A DNA stretch of 64,000 nt, taken from Entophlyctis helioformis (lineage: Eukaryota; Chytridiomycota; Chytridiomycetes; Chytridiales; Chytriomycetaceae). Below the pieces are notes generated by a model, which saw nothing but the letters and a program-made list of their open reading frames with translations, had not been told where the DNA came from and did not search any database. The position numbers were made by a program, and so were the translations under genes. The stretch is taken from the NCBI GenBank assembly GCA_025526915.1, contig JAHLKH010000017.1, forward strand, positions 62,001-126,000, given 5' to 3'. The stretch's first letter is position 1; each line of letters starts with the position of its first letter. Below are positions 49,177-59,635 of the stretch, piece by piece.

Positions 49177-51167
49177 ATGACGGCTGCAACAGCGACCACG
49201 ACGACCAAGACGACGGTGACGGTCCAGGAGTCGCTGGTGGTTGAGCTCGTGGCGCACAGCAACACCGGCGGAACTGAAGGCTCTGCGCAGTCCGCATCCG
49301 CCGCTGGAACCACAACGGCCGCAGTCTCGGCCAGCGACAGCAACGGTAAGGCCACGCACCTGTCTCACGATGTCCACGCTGTCTCTTGAGCAGGCCAGCC
49401 ATCGTGCGCTTCAAGCATTGCATCCAAGCACTGTTGGCTCTCTGCTGCCAGCATGACTGACTAGATGAACGCCTCCTCGCTGCCGTCCACGCCCGCCCCT
49501 TGCCACTACAGCAGAAACGGCGGATGCCGCCAAGCCAACCACAACTGCACCGGCTGCCGAGCCAGTCTCACGCTCGGGCTCGCCCTTGGCTGCGTCTGAG
49601 TCTGCAACAGCCACCGCCACAGCCAGTGCGATGGTCAAGACCTTGTCGCTCGAGCACATGGAGGAGGCCATCGTCGGAGTGATCGACCAGGCGATCAGCG
49701 ATGCTGCCGGCGTCCCGCTGCCCCCGGCCACGCCAGCCGTGTCGCTGATCACATCTGCTCATTCCCTGGTCGAGACCGTGTCCATCGTCGAGACAACGGA
49801 GCGAGCTGCATCAATCACCACCGAGACTGCATCTGTGAGGGCTGAGATAAGCTCTTCGGTGGCTGCCACCACCTCAAAGATTGCATCTCCAGATCAGCCA
49901 GCGGACGCCTCGGCCGACGGCATCACTGCCGAGACGAGAGAGCCCGCTCCACAAGCCGGCCAGCCACTGACTGCCAGCGACGAGGCTCTGCTCGACAAGG
50001 ATGCCATGCCTGGCTGGCCAAGTTTCGCGCAGCATCAGGAGACCCAGCAGCAGGCTGCCGATCCAGAGTGTGCCTTAGATGGCGACATCGAGGCAGACAC
50101 CGCCGACGAGGATTCGCTTGTCATTGTCAACTCGAAGAGCGCAGAGCAAGACAGCGATGACGGCAAGCTGTCGAGCGATCGCGAGCCGAGCCAGCAAGAC
50201 AAGCTTGCCGTTGGCGAGGAGAGCCAAGTGCAGTGCGAGGTCAAGCCCTTGCTCAGCCACCTGGATCACATTGCAAATGCTGTCAATGACCGAGACGATC
50301 GTGCAGTGTCGGAGGACGTTTCAGACAACGACGAGGATGATGCCGACGATGACGATGACAAGTCTCGCAGCGGTTCAGAAGACGACGCTTCGGAAGACGA
50401 CGCTTCGGAGAATGGCGACAGCAGCGAGTATGACGAGAGTGACAACGAAGAGACGGCGCTGCTCTCAACGACAGAGATTGCATCCCACGGACAAGAGTCT
50501 CAGGCACAAGCCCAGGAACGCGAACTGAGCACGACCGAGAAGATGCTCGTTGACTTTATGACGCCAGGCGTCAATGGAAGTGCGGTGGTCGTCATGTACC
50601 TCGTCCTCGGCTGCATTGCATCCATTTTCGTGACGCTCTACTTTGCAACGCAAAACATCCACTGTCTGGGTGTCGTGGCTGTTGTGTTTATCCTGACGGG
50701 ATTAATCACCTGGTATGCAGCAATTGTGGCTCGCTGTCTCGACTGGCTGTTGGCTGAGACTGAGCTGGCATTGGCACTGACGCTGTTCATGTCTGGTACG
50801 CAGGATGAGGGCCGAGATCAGCCACTTGCCGCTGCCGGATTCCGAGCCAAGCCGTGCCGATGGCGAGCCAAGCGGTCAAGAGGCTGTGGGCAGCGCCAAG
50901 CAGACCGAGCCTGCCGACACCGCTGGCGACCGCCAAGATACCGAGCAGCTCGCCAAGGACACCATCACTGGCACGCAGGCCATTTCTGCCACGACCAAGG
51001 GTGATTGGTTGATTCGCGTGGCCCTATCATCTCATTCGCATCACATCGCACATCAAATGAAAGCATCAGGTTGCCGTTCATCTCATACTCCTTTGCATGT
51101 CAAGTCAAGGAAGGGCGGCTTTGGGCGTCAATCAAAGGCAGTACACGCTGCCCGTCTTTGGCATTGA
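49177..51167 (+). CDS. Pkr1-like ER membrane protein (V-ATPase assembly factor family)
   Basis: Proposed exons 49177-49345, 49512-50748 and from 50804. The long N-terminal part is acidic and Ser/Thr/Glu-rich, with an Asp/Glu run at about 50320-50460. It is followed by KMLVDFMTPGVNGS and two hydrophobic segments (VVVMYLVLGCIASIFVTLYF; LGVVAVVFILTGLITWYAAI) separated by ATQNIHC, which resembles the Pkr1 domain (F.TPG..., two TM, IH between). Pkr1 helps assemble the V-ATPase Vo sector in the yeast ER but is only about 120 aa, so the acidic extension is unusual. A 55-nt intron with GTTGGC donor continues into a polar tail. In this frame the stop is at 51167, overlapping the next gene's start by about 70 nt; an unseen last intron may shorten it. 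The start is 95 nt from the dynein gene start, divergently. Confidence 0.6.
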
Positions 51168-52425
51168 CGGGGCTGGCAAGTCAACGCTGCTTCTGCGGCT
51201 CAAAGGAGGTCAGTTACGCCCACCGGCACCTCTCAGTCCGCGTCGCCTGCATCTCGCCACAGCCGGCTGACCGACAAGAAACGCGACCTGCCCAAACGCG
51301 TCTCTCGCAACCGTATGCGGATGGACCCGACTCAGATCTCGGCAAAGCGCCCAAGACCGGCTGGGGCTTCTCGACCACATCCATCGCATTCAAAGTACGC
51401 CGACGTCCACGCCCACTGCGTGCTGCCATCGCCTCGTCCGTCTCGCCCGCCTCACCGCCGGCACTGCCGCCCGTGTTCAACGGATCCCTGCCGCCGTCTG
51501 CTGTCCCCATCACGCGGTCACGGCCAGCCTTTACATTGTGCGGATGCGGTCCAACAGCGAGTTCCACCTCCAACTCCAGCTCCAGCTCTGGTGGACGCGG
51601 TTTCAGTCTCGGCTTCCTCACGCACCGCGTTGTGGGCATCAAGTTTTTCGATGTCGGCGGGTCAGACAAGATCCGCGGCATCTGGCGCAACTATCTCGCC
51701 GAGGTGTGTGTGTATGTGGGTCTGCCCTTCCATCTATTCTCGCTGCTGACACGGATCAACAAGGCACATGGATGTGTGTATGTGATAAACGGGTCCGACA
51801 CGCAGCGGTTGAACGAATCCATTCAGTCGCTGGTGGAGGTGTACACACACCGGATGCTCGACAAGAAGCCCATCCTAATGTGCGTGTGTCTGTATGGCCA
51901 GCGTCGTATGATGGGCCGTGTACATGGACTAACCGCACGTGGTGGTGTGGCAGACTGGTGACGCACACGGACATCGCGCAGAACTTGCCAGTCGTGCACG
52001 AGCATCTGGCGATGGTGGGGTTGGTGGGTGTCAACATCCGAGTATCGGCGTGCAGTCTGCAGCCGACATTGGAGACGGAGGCGGATGGGAGGGGGCTGTG
52101 GGCAGATGAAGATATGGTGCAGGAAGCAATGGACTGGCTGCTCAACAGGATCATGGCCAGTCAGGCGGGTTTGGCGAAACGGATCGAGATGGATATGGCG
52201 GAGCAGCAGAAAGAGTGGGACAGGCTAAAGGCCGAAAAGGCCGAGCGATTGCGCGAGCGGCAACGGCAACGGGAGACGGGCGGTGTTGTTGTCGACAGCC
52301 GTTCTATGGATGTTCGCGTGTCAGACGTGTCGGGTGTTGGCGTTGCTGCGACCGTGCCATTGCCAGTCGATCCAAAACGGCCAGCGTCAGGCGGTCGGGG
52401 GAATGGCAAAGTGCATCCAATGTAA
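51097..52425 (+). CDS. ARF/ARL-family small GTPase with coiled-coil tail (ARL13-like layout)
   Basis: G1 is VFGIDGAGKSTLLLRL in exon 1 (51097-51208). TGWGFSTTSIAFK then aligns with the ARF switch-I PTxGF region, and G3 is KFFDVGGSDKIRGIWRNYL, a typical ARF DVGGxxxxRxxW. Further exons are 51764-51879 (CVYVINGSDTQRLNESI) and 51954-52425. Splicing gives PILILVTHTDIAQNLP, where the G4 NKxD is replaced by THTD, and G5 is VSACS. The C-terminus has a charged helix (EQQKEWDRLKAEKAERLRER) after the G domain, as in ARL13-type ciliary GTPases. The exact exon structure from 51209 to 51600 is unclear; a Ser/Pro-rich stretch there may be partly intron. Base specificity is uncertain given the G4 change. Confidence 0.7.
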
Positions 52426-52650
52426 CAATGAAGAGGTGATACTAGATCGCGCTGGCATAGCAAGTGGGGTGTATTCGCCATGTACACTGCAACGTCAGGA
52501 GAAGAGGAGTGGAGACTCTGGGCATCCACAGTCCATGGCCCATGAATCGTGTGCGCGTCGTCGAAAGAGACGGCAGACAAGCGAGGAGGAGACGCTGGCC
52601 GCACAGACCAAGAACCAAGAGACGTGGAGAGGAGCCGGTTGAGATGCGTA

Positions 52651-55344
52651 TCAGATGGGCATGGCAGCAAGCTGCGCAGCACTGATGCCCAGACCGAGGG
52701 CATTAAGGAACAGGTTGACATTGTCCAGCGCTTTGGGATCGCCACTACGCGACGCATGGATAACGTTCTCTCTGTCAAACCAGAGCATGCGTCAGCCATC
52801 CGGTGCACCAGCCACGCACCAGGCCAGACGTGCATCAAACTCACCGGACTTCGGTCACGAGAACGCGCTGGTGCTCGACACCAGAGGCACCGACCGCCAT
52901 GGCAGCAAGGAACTGCCACACGTAGAGCTCATCGCCAGACGCAAGGTTGGTCGGGAAAAGGGACGCAAAGTGTCCCTGCACAGACTGGAAGAGGAAGGCG
53001 TAGATCTCAGACCTGTCCAGACATGTGCAGGTATGAGCAAGCTGGCCAAAACGCTCGGACAGCAGCATGCGTGATACATACCACATGCCAAGCTCCTGCT
53101 CAGAGGGCGGCGGTGCATTGGTTGCAACCTGCTTCAGGATCTCGGCGCGACTCAAGAACATGGTCAGCAGCGCAAGACCAGCACGGTTCTTGGCGAACCA
53201 CACCATATTGTGGCGCTCCAGCACGACGCGCATGAGCGAGTTGATGATCACGAGCGGTGCTTCAGACACGATGCTGACGAGCAGCGGCACCACGTTGGCC
53301 ATAAAGGTTTCGACCTCGGGCTTGTGTGTGCCAGTGGGAATGTTGCTCACGTCGAGACACTCGAAGCGCTGCAGGATCGTCGAGAAGATGCCCAGCACCT
53401 GCTCGCGGGTGAGGAAGCGGATGGCGCGTGCAAGGACCTTGGAGCCCTTGGGGTAGTTGAGGAAGCAGACGAATGGGTGCTGCGACGTGAATGGCATCGG
53501 CTCGGCAATGCGGAGAGAGGCCCACAGCTTTGCAAGACCGCTCTTGAACTTGGCATCCCACTCGATCAGCAGATCTTCGTCGTCGGCTACTGAAGCTTCC
53601 TGGAGCTTGAGGTGCTCCAGCGACAGCACGGCCGTGTAGACAGCCTCGATGCCTTTAAGAACCGTACTTGCCGAAAGAGCCGTGGCCGACGTTGCTGACG
53701 AGCCGCGACCCTTGGGCTCGGCCGACGTGACCTGAATGGCTTGCTTGGGAGTGCGGGTTGTGCGCACAGCGATCTTGCCCAGAGCGCCAACGAGCGAGAC
53801 CGTCGCCTCGCGAGGACGCTGGTGCTTGCGCGTCTCGATGAGGCGCTTCATTTGCTGCTGGAGATGCGTCATTGCGCTCACACTGGCGCGGCGGTTATTG
53901 CGGTTGCCCGATCCAGAGCCGCTCTTGGCAGACAGCGACTGCTGCCAGTTAAGGCCCGAGCTTGTTGGCGGGCTGCCGAATGCCTGTTCGGGAGTGCCTG
54001 CAGCATTAGCCGCATTGAGCGCCGCAGCCTCCTCGATAGCCGCCTGCTCCTTCTCCTTCTCCTTCTTGAGCATTGTGAACACCTCGCAGTAAAAGTCGTC
54101 TTTGAGCGGGTCGTCGGGGACAAGCGCCGAGATCTGAATGCGCGCAATGAGCTCACGTTCGTGCTTGCGCATCAGGTTGCTGTATCGTTCTTGGCGGGGC
54201 AGGTGCGAGTCGTCTTCCACCGGCTCGTCATCAAAGTTGCTGCTCTGGGTGTATTGGCGGCGATCGCGGCTCTGGTATCCGTCGTTGCGTCTGCCGCCGT
54301 CTTGGCCGCCACCAAAGCGGTAAACCTCGCGGCCGTCATCGCGGTGACGATCGCGCTGGTTCTGGTGACGCTGGAAGCCAGCGCCAGAACCGCCACGGGT
54401 TTGTTGCTGGTTCTGGCCATGGGGACCGCCCTGCTTGGCAGTGGCAAGCGATGGGAAGTCGTCCATGTCAAACACTTGCTGCTCCGAGTGCTGCAGGTTG
54501 GCATCATCGTCAGCCTGGTCGAGGCCGGAACGGTCCATGCGCTCTTCCAGCTGCTCCATCTCGCGCTCGATGCGCTGCTCATGGAGCTTTTCAAGCTCGT
54601 CCAGGTCGTCAAACTGCACCTGCTGCTCCTGGCCAAGCTGAATGATTGGAGGCAGCTGGCGATGGTCCAAAGGATGGGGGAATGCCTGCGAAGGCATGCC
54701 TGACAGCTGAGCAGCCTGCATTTGGAGATGTTGCTGCTGGTGCTGCTGCTGGTGCTGCTGTAGAGCCATGGACTGGACGAGGTGCGGGTGATGCATGGGC
54801 GGCGACTGCTGCGGGAGCTGGCCACGTTGGGCCATGAGCTGTGCGCGCATCATGGCCTCAATGTCGGACGCGTTGAAGGGCGATCCGACGCTTGTTGACG
54901 GATGAGAGCCGACGCCTGGCATTCCAGGCATGCCCGGCATAGGCGGAATGGCCATGCCTGGATGAAGCTGCGATGCACCAGCAAAATGGGACCGCTGGGC
55001 ACGGATGGCAGCCTCGACATCGGCCATGCTCATGACGCCTGGAGACGTTCCAAACAGTGCGGCACTAGAGACCGGAGCGGCATTTGCAGGCTGGGCAAGC
55101 ATGGAGAGGTTGCCGGGAGATGTGCCATGCGGAATGTTGATGCTGGACGGGGGCGACAGGCCACCGCGCTGCATGAACATCTGGGCCTCAATGTCGCGCA
55201 AGTTTTGCATCTGCGCGGCAGACTGGTGGCCCATGGCGCCTTGGATCTGGGCAAGCTGGGCAGCGTGCTGCTGCGCAAGGTGGAAGTGCTGCGGGGGCTG
55301 GACATGATGGGGAGGCATGCCAAGCGGCATCTTGCCAAACATGG

Positions 55345-55378
<34 letters not shown>

Positions 55379-56585
55379 ATGGGGCTGCTGAGGCTTTGGC
55401 TGCTGCTGTCCGGCTGCCTGCATCTGGAGCATGCGGCGCTGCTGCTGTGCGGCAAGCAGCTCCTCGTTCTGCTGGCGCTGCTCCGAGGATGTCATCGGGC
55501 GTCCATCCCAGTGGTGCTTGGACGTCTTTTGGCCTCCGTTGATGGCTGGTTGGAGAACAGACGGGCAAGTTGCCAGCGGGTGAGTCGAGCAGCATCAGCA
55601 GCAACGCCTACACATGGCAGACGCATGGCAGACGCATGGCAGACTGCCAACCAACGCACCTGCATCGGCGCCAGGCATGGCGCTGCCACTAAAGTCAAAG
55701 TCGGCATCTGCACCAGACACGCCGTTAACCAGCAAGCCACAGCATGCACAACCAGCCGATCAATCAGCAGGAGCAGGCAAGCTACTGCAAGACGTGCTCA
55801 CCCAGCGGAGTAGAGTCGCCAAACGTCTCGTCGTTGAGCCCCTCGTCCTCGTCCAGCAGCAGGCCGTTGCCGCCAGCCTCATCGCCCAGATGGCCATCTT
55901 GCTCGAGTCCCTCGCGCTCGTAGCGGTCGGCGAGCATCTGGTCGAGATCGTCGCCAAACATCACGGTCCGCTCGGCCGCAGCCTTGGACGTCACCGATGC
56001 TGGCGTGCCCGATGCAGGATCCAGGCCGGCCGAGCCGTCGTTGGCAGGCAGAGGCTTTCTTCCGCCGCCTGTTCCTCCTTGCTGCGTCGGTTGTCCGCTG
56101 TCCTGCTTGTCCTGCTGCCTGGGCTGTCTTGGCTGGCGCGGCTTGCGCTGGCCGCCCTCTGCCTGCTTCTGCTGCTGCTGTTGTTGCTGGCCCGGCTGTT
56201 GCTGCTGGGCCTGCGACTGCCGGGGCTGCGACTGCCGGGGAGGCCTGCCGCCCTGCGGTCTGGCATTCTGCTGGTCTGCAGCAGCGCCGTTGCTTGCCTG
56301 GGCCTGGGCCTGAGCGGGAGACTGGGCAGCGCCGGCCGTTGCGCCTGCTCCCGTGGCCGCAGCAGCGCGGGCTGATCCGCCTCTGCCACCACGCCTGTTC
56401 CCAGCGTTGCTGTTGCCGCTGTTGGTGTTGGTGTTGGTTTTGTTGGTGGTGCTGGTGCTGGTGGTGGAAGCAGCCTCGCCTGTGGGAGCCTGCTGGTTCT
56501 GCTGGCTCTGCTGGTTCTGGCGGCCTCGTCCGCCGCCCCGTCCGCCGCCTGTTGGTGCTGCCACGGCAGCCTCGGCACTCGACAT
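52651..56585 (-). CDS. PAT1: PAT1, mRNA decapping activator
   Basis: Exons: first exon ending at 55802, then 55660-55707, 52845-55545 and 52651-52771, all in phase. The N-terminal signature is LDEDEGLNDETFGD followed, after an intron, by DADFDFSGSAMPG, matching fungal Pat1 (NDDTFG...DFDF). A Gln/Pro/Met-rich middle contains a CAG-type run (about 55345-55380). The helical C-terminal domain includes GSKVLARAIRFLTREQVLGI, NRAGLALLTMFLSRAEIL and ends NALGLGISAAQLAAMPI. Pat1 bridges Lsm1-7, Dhh1 and Dcp2 in P-bodies. Start options in one open frame are ATG 55961 (MFGDDLDQML, about 1,009 aa, closest to family length) or ATG 56585 (MSSAEAAVAAP, adds an RGG/Gln-rich leader). The frame stays open further upstream into a zinc ribbon. 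Confidence 0.88.
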
Positions 56586-56599
56586 CTCAACGTGAGCGT

Positions 56600-57120
56600 G
56601 TTGGTCGATTGCGGGGAATGAGAATCGTGCGGCCATCCTCGTGAGCCCGATGTTGGTGGCTCCAAGCACGTCGCGGTGGTAGACAGTCTTGCATGGTATG
56701 CACTCGTAGCGTCGCAGGTTGGTGCGGTTCTCGTATGGGATCCGCTGCTTGCACTGCGGGCACACCTGGCTGGTCAGGTTCTCGTTGCAGCGGTAGAGCT
56801 GTGTGTGTGTGTGTGTGTGTGCAGGATCGTGTATCAGTTGGTGCATGCGTGGAAGGACAGCCTGGCATATCCAGACGACCGCAGATGCCGGACGGGAACG
56901 CCGTCTTCTTGCAGCGTGTCGCAGTGGCCTTGAGACGCACGAGATGCGCAACGTCCAGCGGCGTCCAGCGGCCGAGCCAGCCACCAAACAGACGCGATCC
57001 CACCGGGCAGCTCAGTACTTACAACGCCGTGCCAAGCTTCTCGGCGTGTTCCTTCATTCGCAAGGCGGCGAGCGCCTGGATGTGAGGCGAGATGTCCCGA
57101 GACGCTGCACTTGCCGTCAC
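56600..57120 (-). pseudogene. TnpB/Fanzor-type C-terminal remnant (RuvC-III and zinc ribbon)
   Basis: LYRCNENLTSQVCPQCKQRI, then RRYECIPCKTVYHRDVLGATNIG, matches the TnpB/IS605 OrfB and eukaryotic Fanzor C-terminus: ExxTSxxCPxC, a second CxxC, and the RuvC-III Asp in HRDVLGATNI. A preceding piece, DGVPVRHLRSSGYARLSFH, joins in phase through a possible GC-AG intron over the (GT)n run. Further upstream, AALRMKEHAEKLGTAL ends at a good GTAAGT donor near 57020. The rest of a Fanzor (RuvC-I and II) is missing because an unrelated gene occupies the other strand from 57138. The frame runs without stop into the PAT1 leader, so it could be exonised there rather than dead. Confidence 0.55.
56799..56821. 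repeat. (GT)n microsatellite
   Basis: About eleven GT dinucleotides on the plus strand. On the minus strand this is a CA run directly before the acceptor of the zinc-ribbon exon. Confidence 0.85.
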
Positions 57121-57137
57121 TGCCCTGAACTGGCGAG

Positions 57138-59219
57138 ATGGCGGACAGGCTTCCATACGAGCTCTGGGTGCTCGTGTTTGCCCATCTGGGCATGCGCTGT
57201 GCACCGGCACCCCCGGCCGCCCCTGCGACTGCCGCCCCTGCGACGCTCGAGGATGCGTTCGCAACCATCCGCGCACACAACGCAGCCAGCAGCACGGCCA
57301 GCAGCAGCAACGCAAGCGGCCGCAGCGACCGGCACGAGGCCGCGCTCTTTGAACTCACCATGGTTCAGTTTCCGTCCGTCTGCCGCCTGTTCGCTCGACT
57401 GGCGGCCGATCCTGTGGCGGCTGCTCGCCTGCTGACAACACGCTACGGCCCGCCGCTGGCACTCGTCCACGCCTACATGCACCACAGGCACCTGCTCACG
57501 CACAGACCAGCCATCGCCGAGGCCCTGGTGCTGCAGCGCGGCGTGCTGGTCCCGCGCTTCCTCATCCAGATGGTCGTGCGCGACCACGGTGCGTCGACGC
57601 TGCTCGTCAACCGGCTGCGCGGCCATGCCGTCCAAGAGCGTCTGCAGGCCGCCGCACAGGCACAGCTGCCGCACCAGCAGTCGCTTGCAGATCATGGCTT
57701 GCACCTGGATGCCACGCCGCTGCCTGTCGACCCGACGCCTTCTGAGGCTGCTCTGATGCTGGCCCAGCCCATCGCGCCGGCGCTCTTTGCGTTCTTTGTG
57801 CGCATCGGCAACGACACGTACGGCGATGCCATGGACTATGCTGCCAACGATGCTGCGTCCATCCAGCTGAGCATGGCGCCTAGCGTCCTGGGCAGCACAT
57901 CCCCGGCCGCTTCGGGCATGGATCTGGCTCTTGCCCGCTCGCTGGTCGTCGACTTCAAGTTTGTGCCTGTCGCGGGATGCGGCATCACGCAGCCCGACTC
58001 GCTCATCCTGCTGCTCGGCATCCACGTGCCAGATCTGCTCGACACTCTTGTGCGCAATGGCCTCGACGTGCCTTCCATCAACAATGCTCTCATGACCCGC
58101 CTCATGGGCAGCAGAGCCTTGTCCGACCATCTCCTGTCAACATTCACCTCGCGCGGCTTCTCCATCACGCCGTCTGCCGTCAAGGCCGCCATGCATCGAA
58201 AGGAGGAGAGCGTCATGCGTCTGCTGGACCACCAGACCCTCCCAACGGGCATCGATCTGCGGCACACGGCTCTGGTTGTCTATCGCGACAACTTCGAGCA
58301 TCGCAAGACAGCAGACACGGAACTCGCGCTGTTCCTCGAAGACCGCTACATGCTCACGCAGTCAGAAGTTGCCAATGCGTTCTTGAATGCGCATGGCTTG
58401 GCCTTGCTGGCACGTCTACAAGCGGAATCGTCGTCGCGATCAGCAGGACATCAATCTAGCTCTTGCCGTGGCAGCCGCTCAACCGCTGCACCATTGAATG
58501 ATGCCGCGAGTATCAGCACTGGCAGCGCACCAAAACCGCCTGCCGGCCCACTTCCGCCGCCAGTGCCACCCATCCCGCTCACAGTGGTCATGCAGCAGCT
58601 CAACCCATCGCCTGGTCTTCGCCACATCTTTGCAAAGTACGGTCCGTCGCATCCATTGGCCCGCATTTGCTTCCACGACTCGATCCTGCTCGTGCAAACG
58701 GAGCTCGAGAAGCGCCGCTTGCTGACGTTCCACGCCATGCGGGACGCAGGTGTCGACTTTGAGCCACACTGCACGCCCTGTGTGGTGCACATGGTGCTGT
58801 CGGGCAAGAGCGACGCGGGACGCGAAAGCAAGCGGCACGTGTTTGGCGAGTTTCGCGACGCCGCTGTGAGGCTCGCAGAGACGGCCCTTGCACTGGGCCA
58901 CATAGCTGCCTTTGATGCATGGATCAGTGCCATCCAGACACAGCTCGATGTGCTCCGTCCGCATGTCGAGTCAGGGCTGCCCTTGGCTGTGTCTGCCATC
59001 TCTGATCCGACAACGCCGTCGTCGCTTGTTTCGCCAGCAACAGCATCGCCTCTGTTGGACTCGGCTCCTGGCCAGCCGGCTCTGACACAGCCTCGTTCTC
59101 CAGAGCATCAGCATCAGCAGCAGCAGCAGCGTGCACAGCAGAGTGGAGGCGAGCTTGCCATGATGTGGCTGTTCATTGAGCTGCGCAAGCTGGCCAGTCA
59201 GCTGCAGTCGTTGTCGTGA
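57138..59219 (+). CDS. F-box-like protein of unknown function, single exon
   Basis: A 693-aa open frame from ATG 57138 to TGA 59219. It opens MADRLPYELWVLVFAHLGMR, an F-box-like start, with the second half of the motif (PSVCRLFARLAADPV) displaced by an Ala/Ser-rich insertion of about 50 residues. The rest is mostly helical with weak repeats of about 35-40 residues; a Pro-rich linker (PPAGPLPPPVPPIPL) lies around residue 470 and a His/Gln run near the C-terminus. I recognise no family beyond the F-box-like start. Codon use fits its neighbours, so it is likely a real gene. Confidence 0.8.
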   Translation: MADRLPYELWVLVFAHLGMRCAPAPPAAPATAAPATLEDAFATIRAHNAASSTASSSNASGRSDRHEAALFELTMVQFPSVCRLFARLAADPVAAARLLTTRYGPPLALVHAYMHHRHLLTHRPAIAEALVLQRGVLVPRFLIQMVVRDHGASTLLVNRLRGHAVQERLQAAAQAQLPHQQSLADHGLHLDATPLPVDPTPSEAALMLAQPIAPALFAFFVRIGNDTYGDAMDYAANDAASIQLSMAPSVLGSTSPAASGMDLALARSLVVDFKFVPVAGCGITQPDSLILLLGIHVPDLLDTLVRNGLDVPSINNALMTRLMGSRALSDHLLSTFTSRGFSITPSAVKAAMHRKEESVMRLLDHQTLPTGIDLRHTALVVYRDNFEHRKTADTELALFLEDRYMLTQSEVANAFLNAHGLALLARLQAESSSRSAGHQSSSCRGSRSTAAPLNDAASISTGSAPKPPAGPLPPPVPPIPLTVVMQQLNPSPGLRHIFAKYGPSHPLARICFHDSILLVQTELEKRRLLTFHAMRDAGVDFEPHCTPCVVHMVLSGKSDAGRESKRHVFGEFRDAAVRLAETALALGHIAAFDAWISAIQTQLDVLRPHVESGLPLAVSAISDPTTPSSLVSPATASPLLDSAPGQPALTQPRSPEHQHQQQQQRAQQSGGELAMMWLFIELRKLASQLQSLS

Positions 59220-59635
59220 ATGAACCGTGAGTGGACCATAAGCGACCCCGTGAGGGATCCGTGAGAGCAGGCAACCGACCGAGAGAAGCTTCTGATACCG
59301 CCGTGACTCGCAGCCAAGTCACACGTGTGGCTTCACAGCGGCACGACTGGCGCGATGGGCAAAACACGCGTGGCGCGCCACCATCGCCACCGTCGCCGCC
59401 ACGTGTGCCACTGCATCTGCTGCAGAGAGCCCTTCCGGCCGACGCTGCTGCGTTGTTGTGCCACACACGGCACCCAAGCATCCACACGCACTGGCCACCC
59501 CTTCGGCGTCAACAGGGCGTCGACATGGCGTCCATCCACAGGGCGTGCCACACGGGGTTTAAGACACGGCCGCCCTCGGAACCCACGTTGCCCACAACCC
59601 AGAACCCCGCGCCTGTCCAGCAGCAACGCTTTGCA
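59220..59635. other. Intergenic region upstream of the LRR gene
   Basis: About 415 nt with no convincing coding frame. It should hold the LRR gene promoter. If the LRR protein has a signal peptide, a small upstream exon may be hidden here, because none is visible at the start used. Confidence 0.4.

Noticed and set aside
48921..49377. A transmembrane-like N-terminus for the dynein upstream of 49082
   Set aside because: That frame has no ATG, only a GTG start, and it is antisense to the first exon of the Pkr1-like gene.
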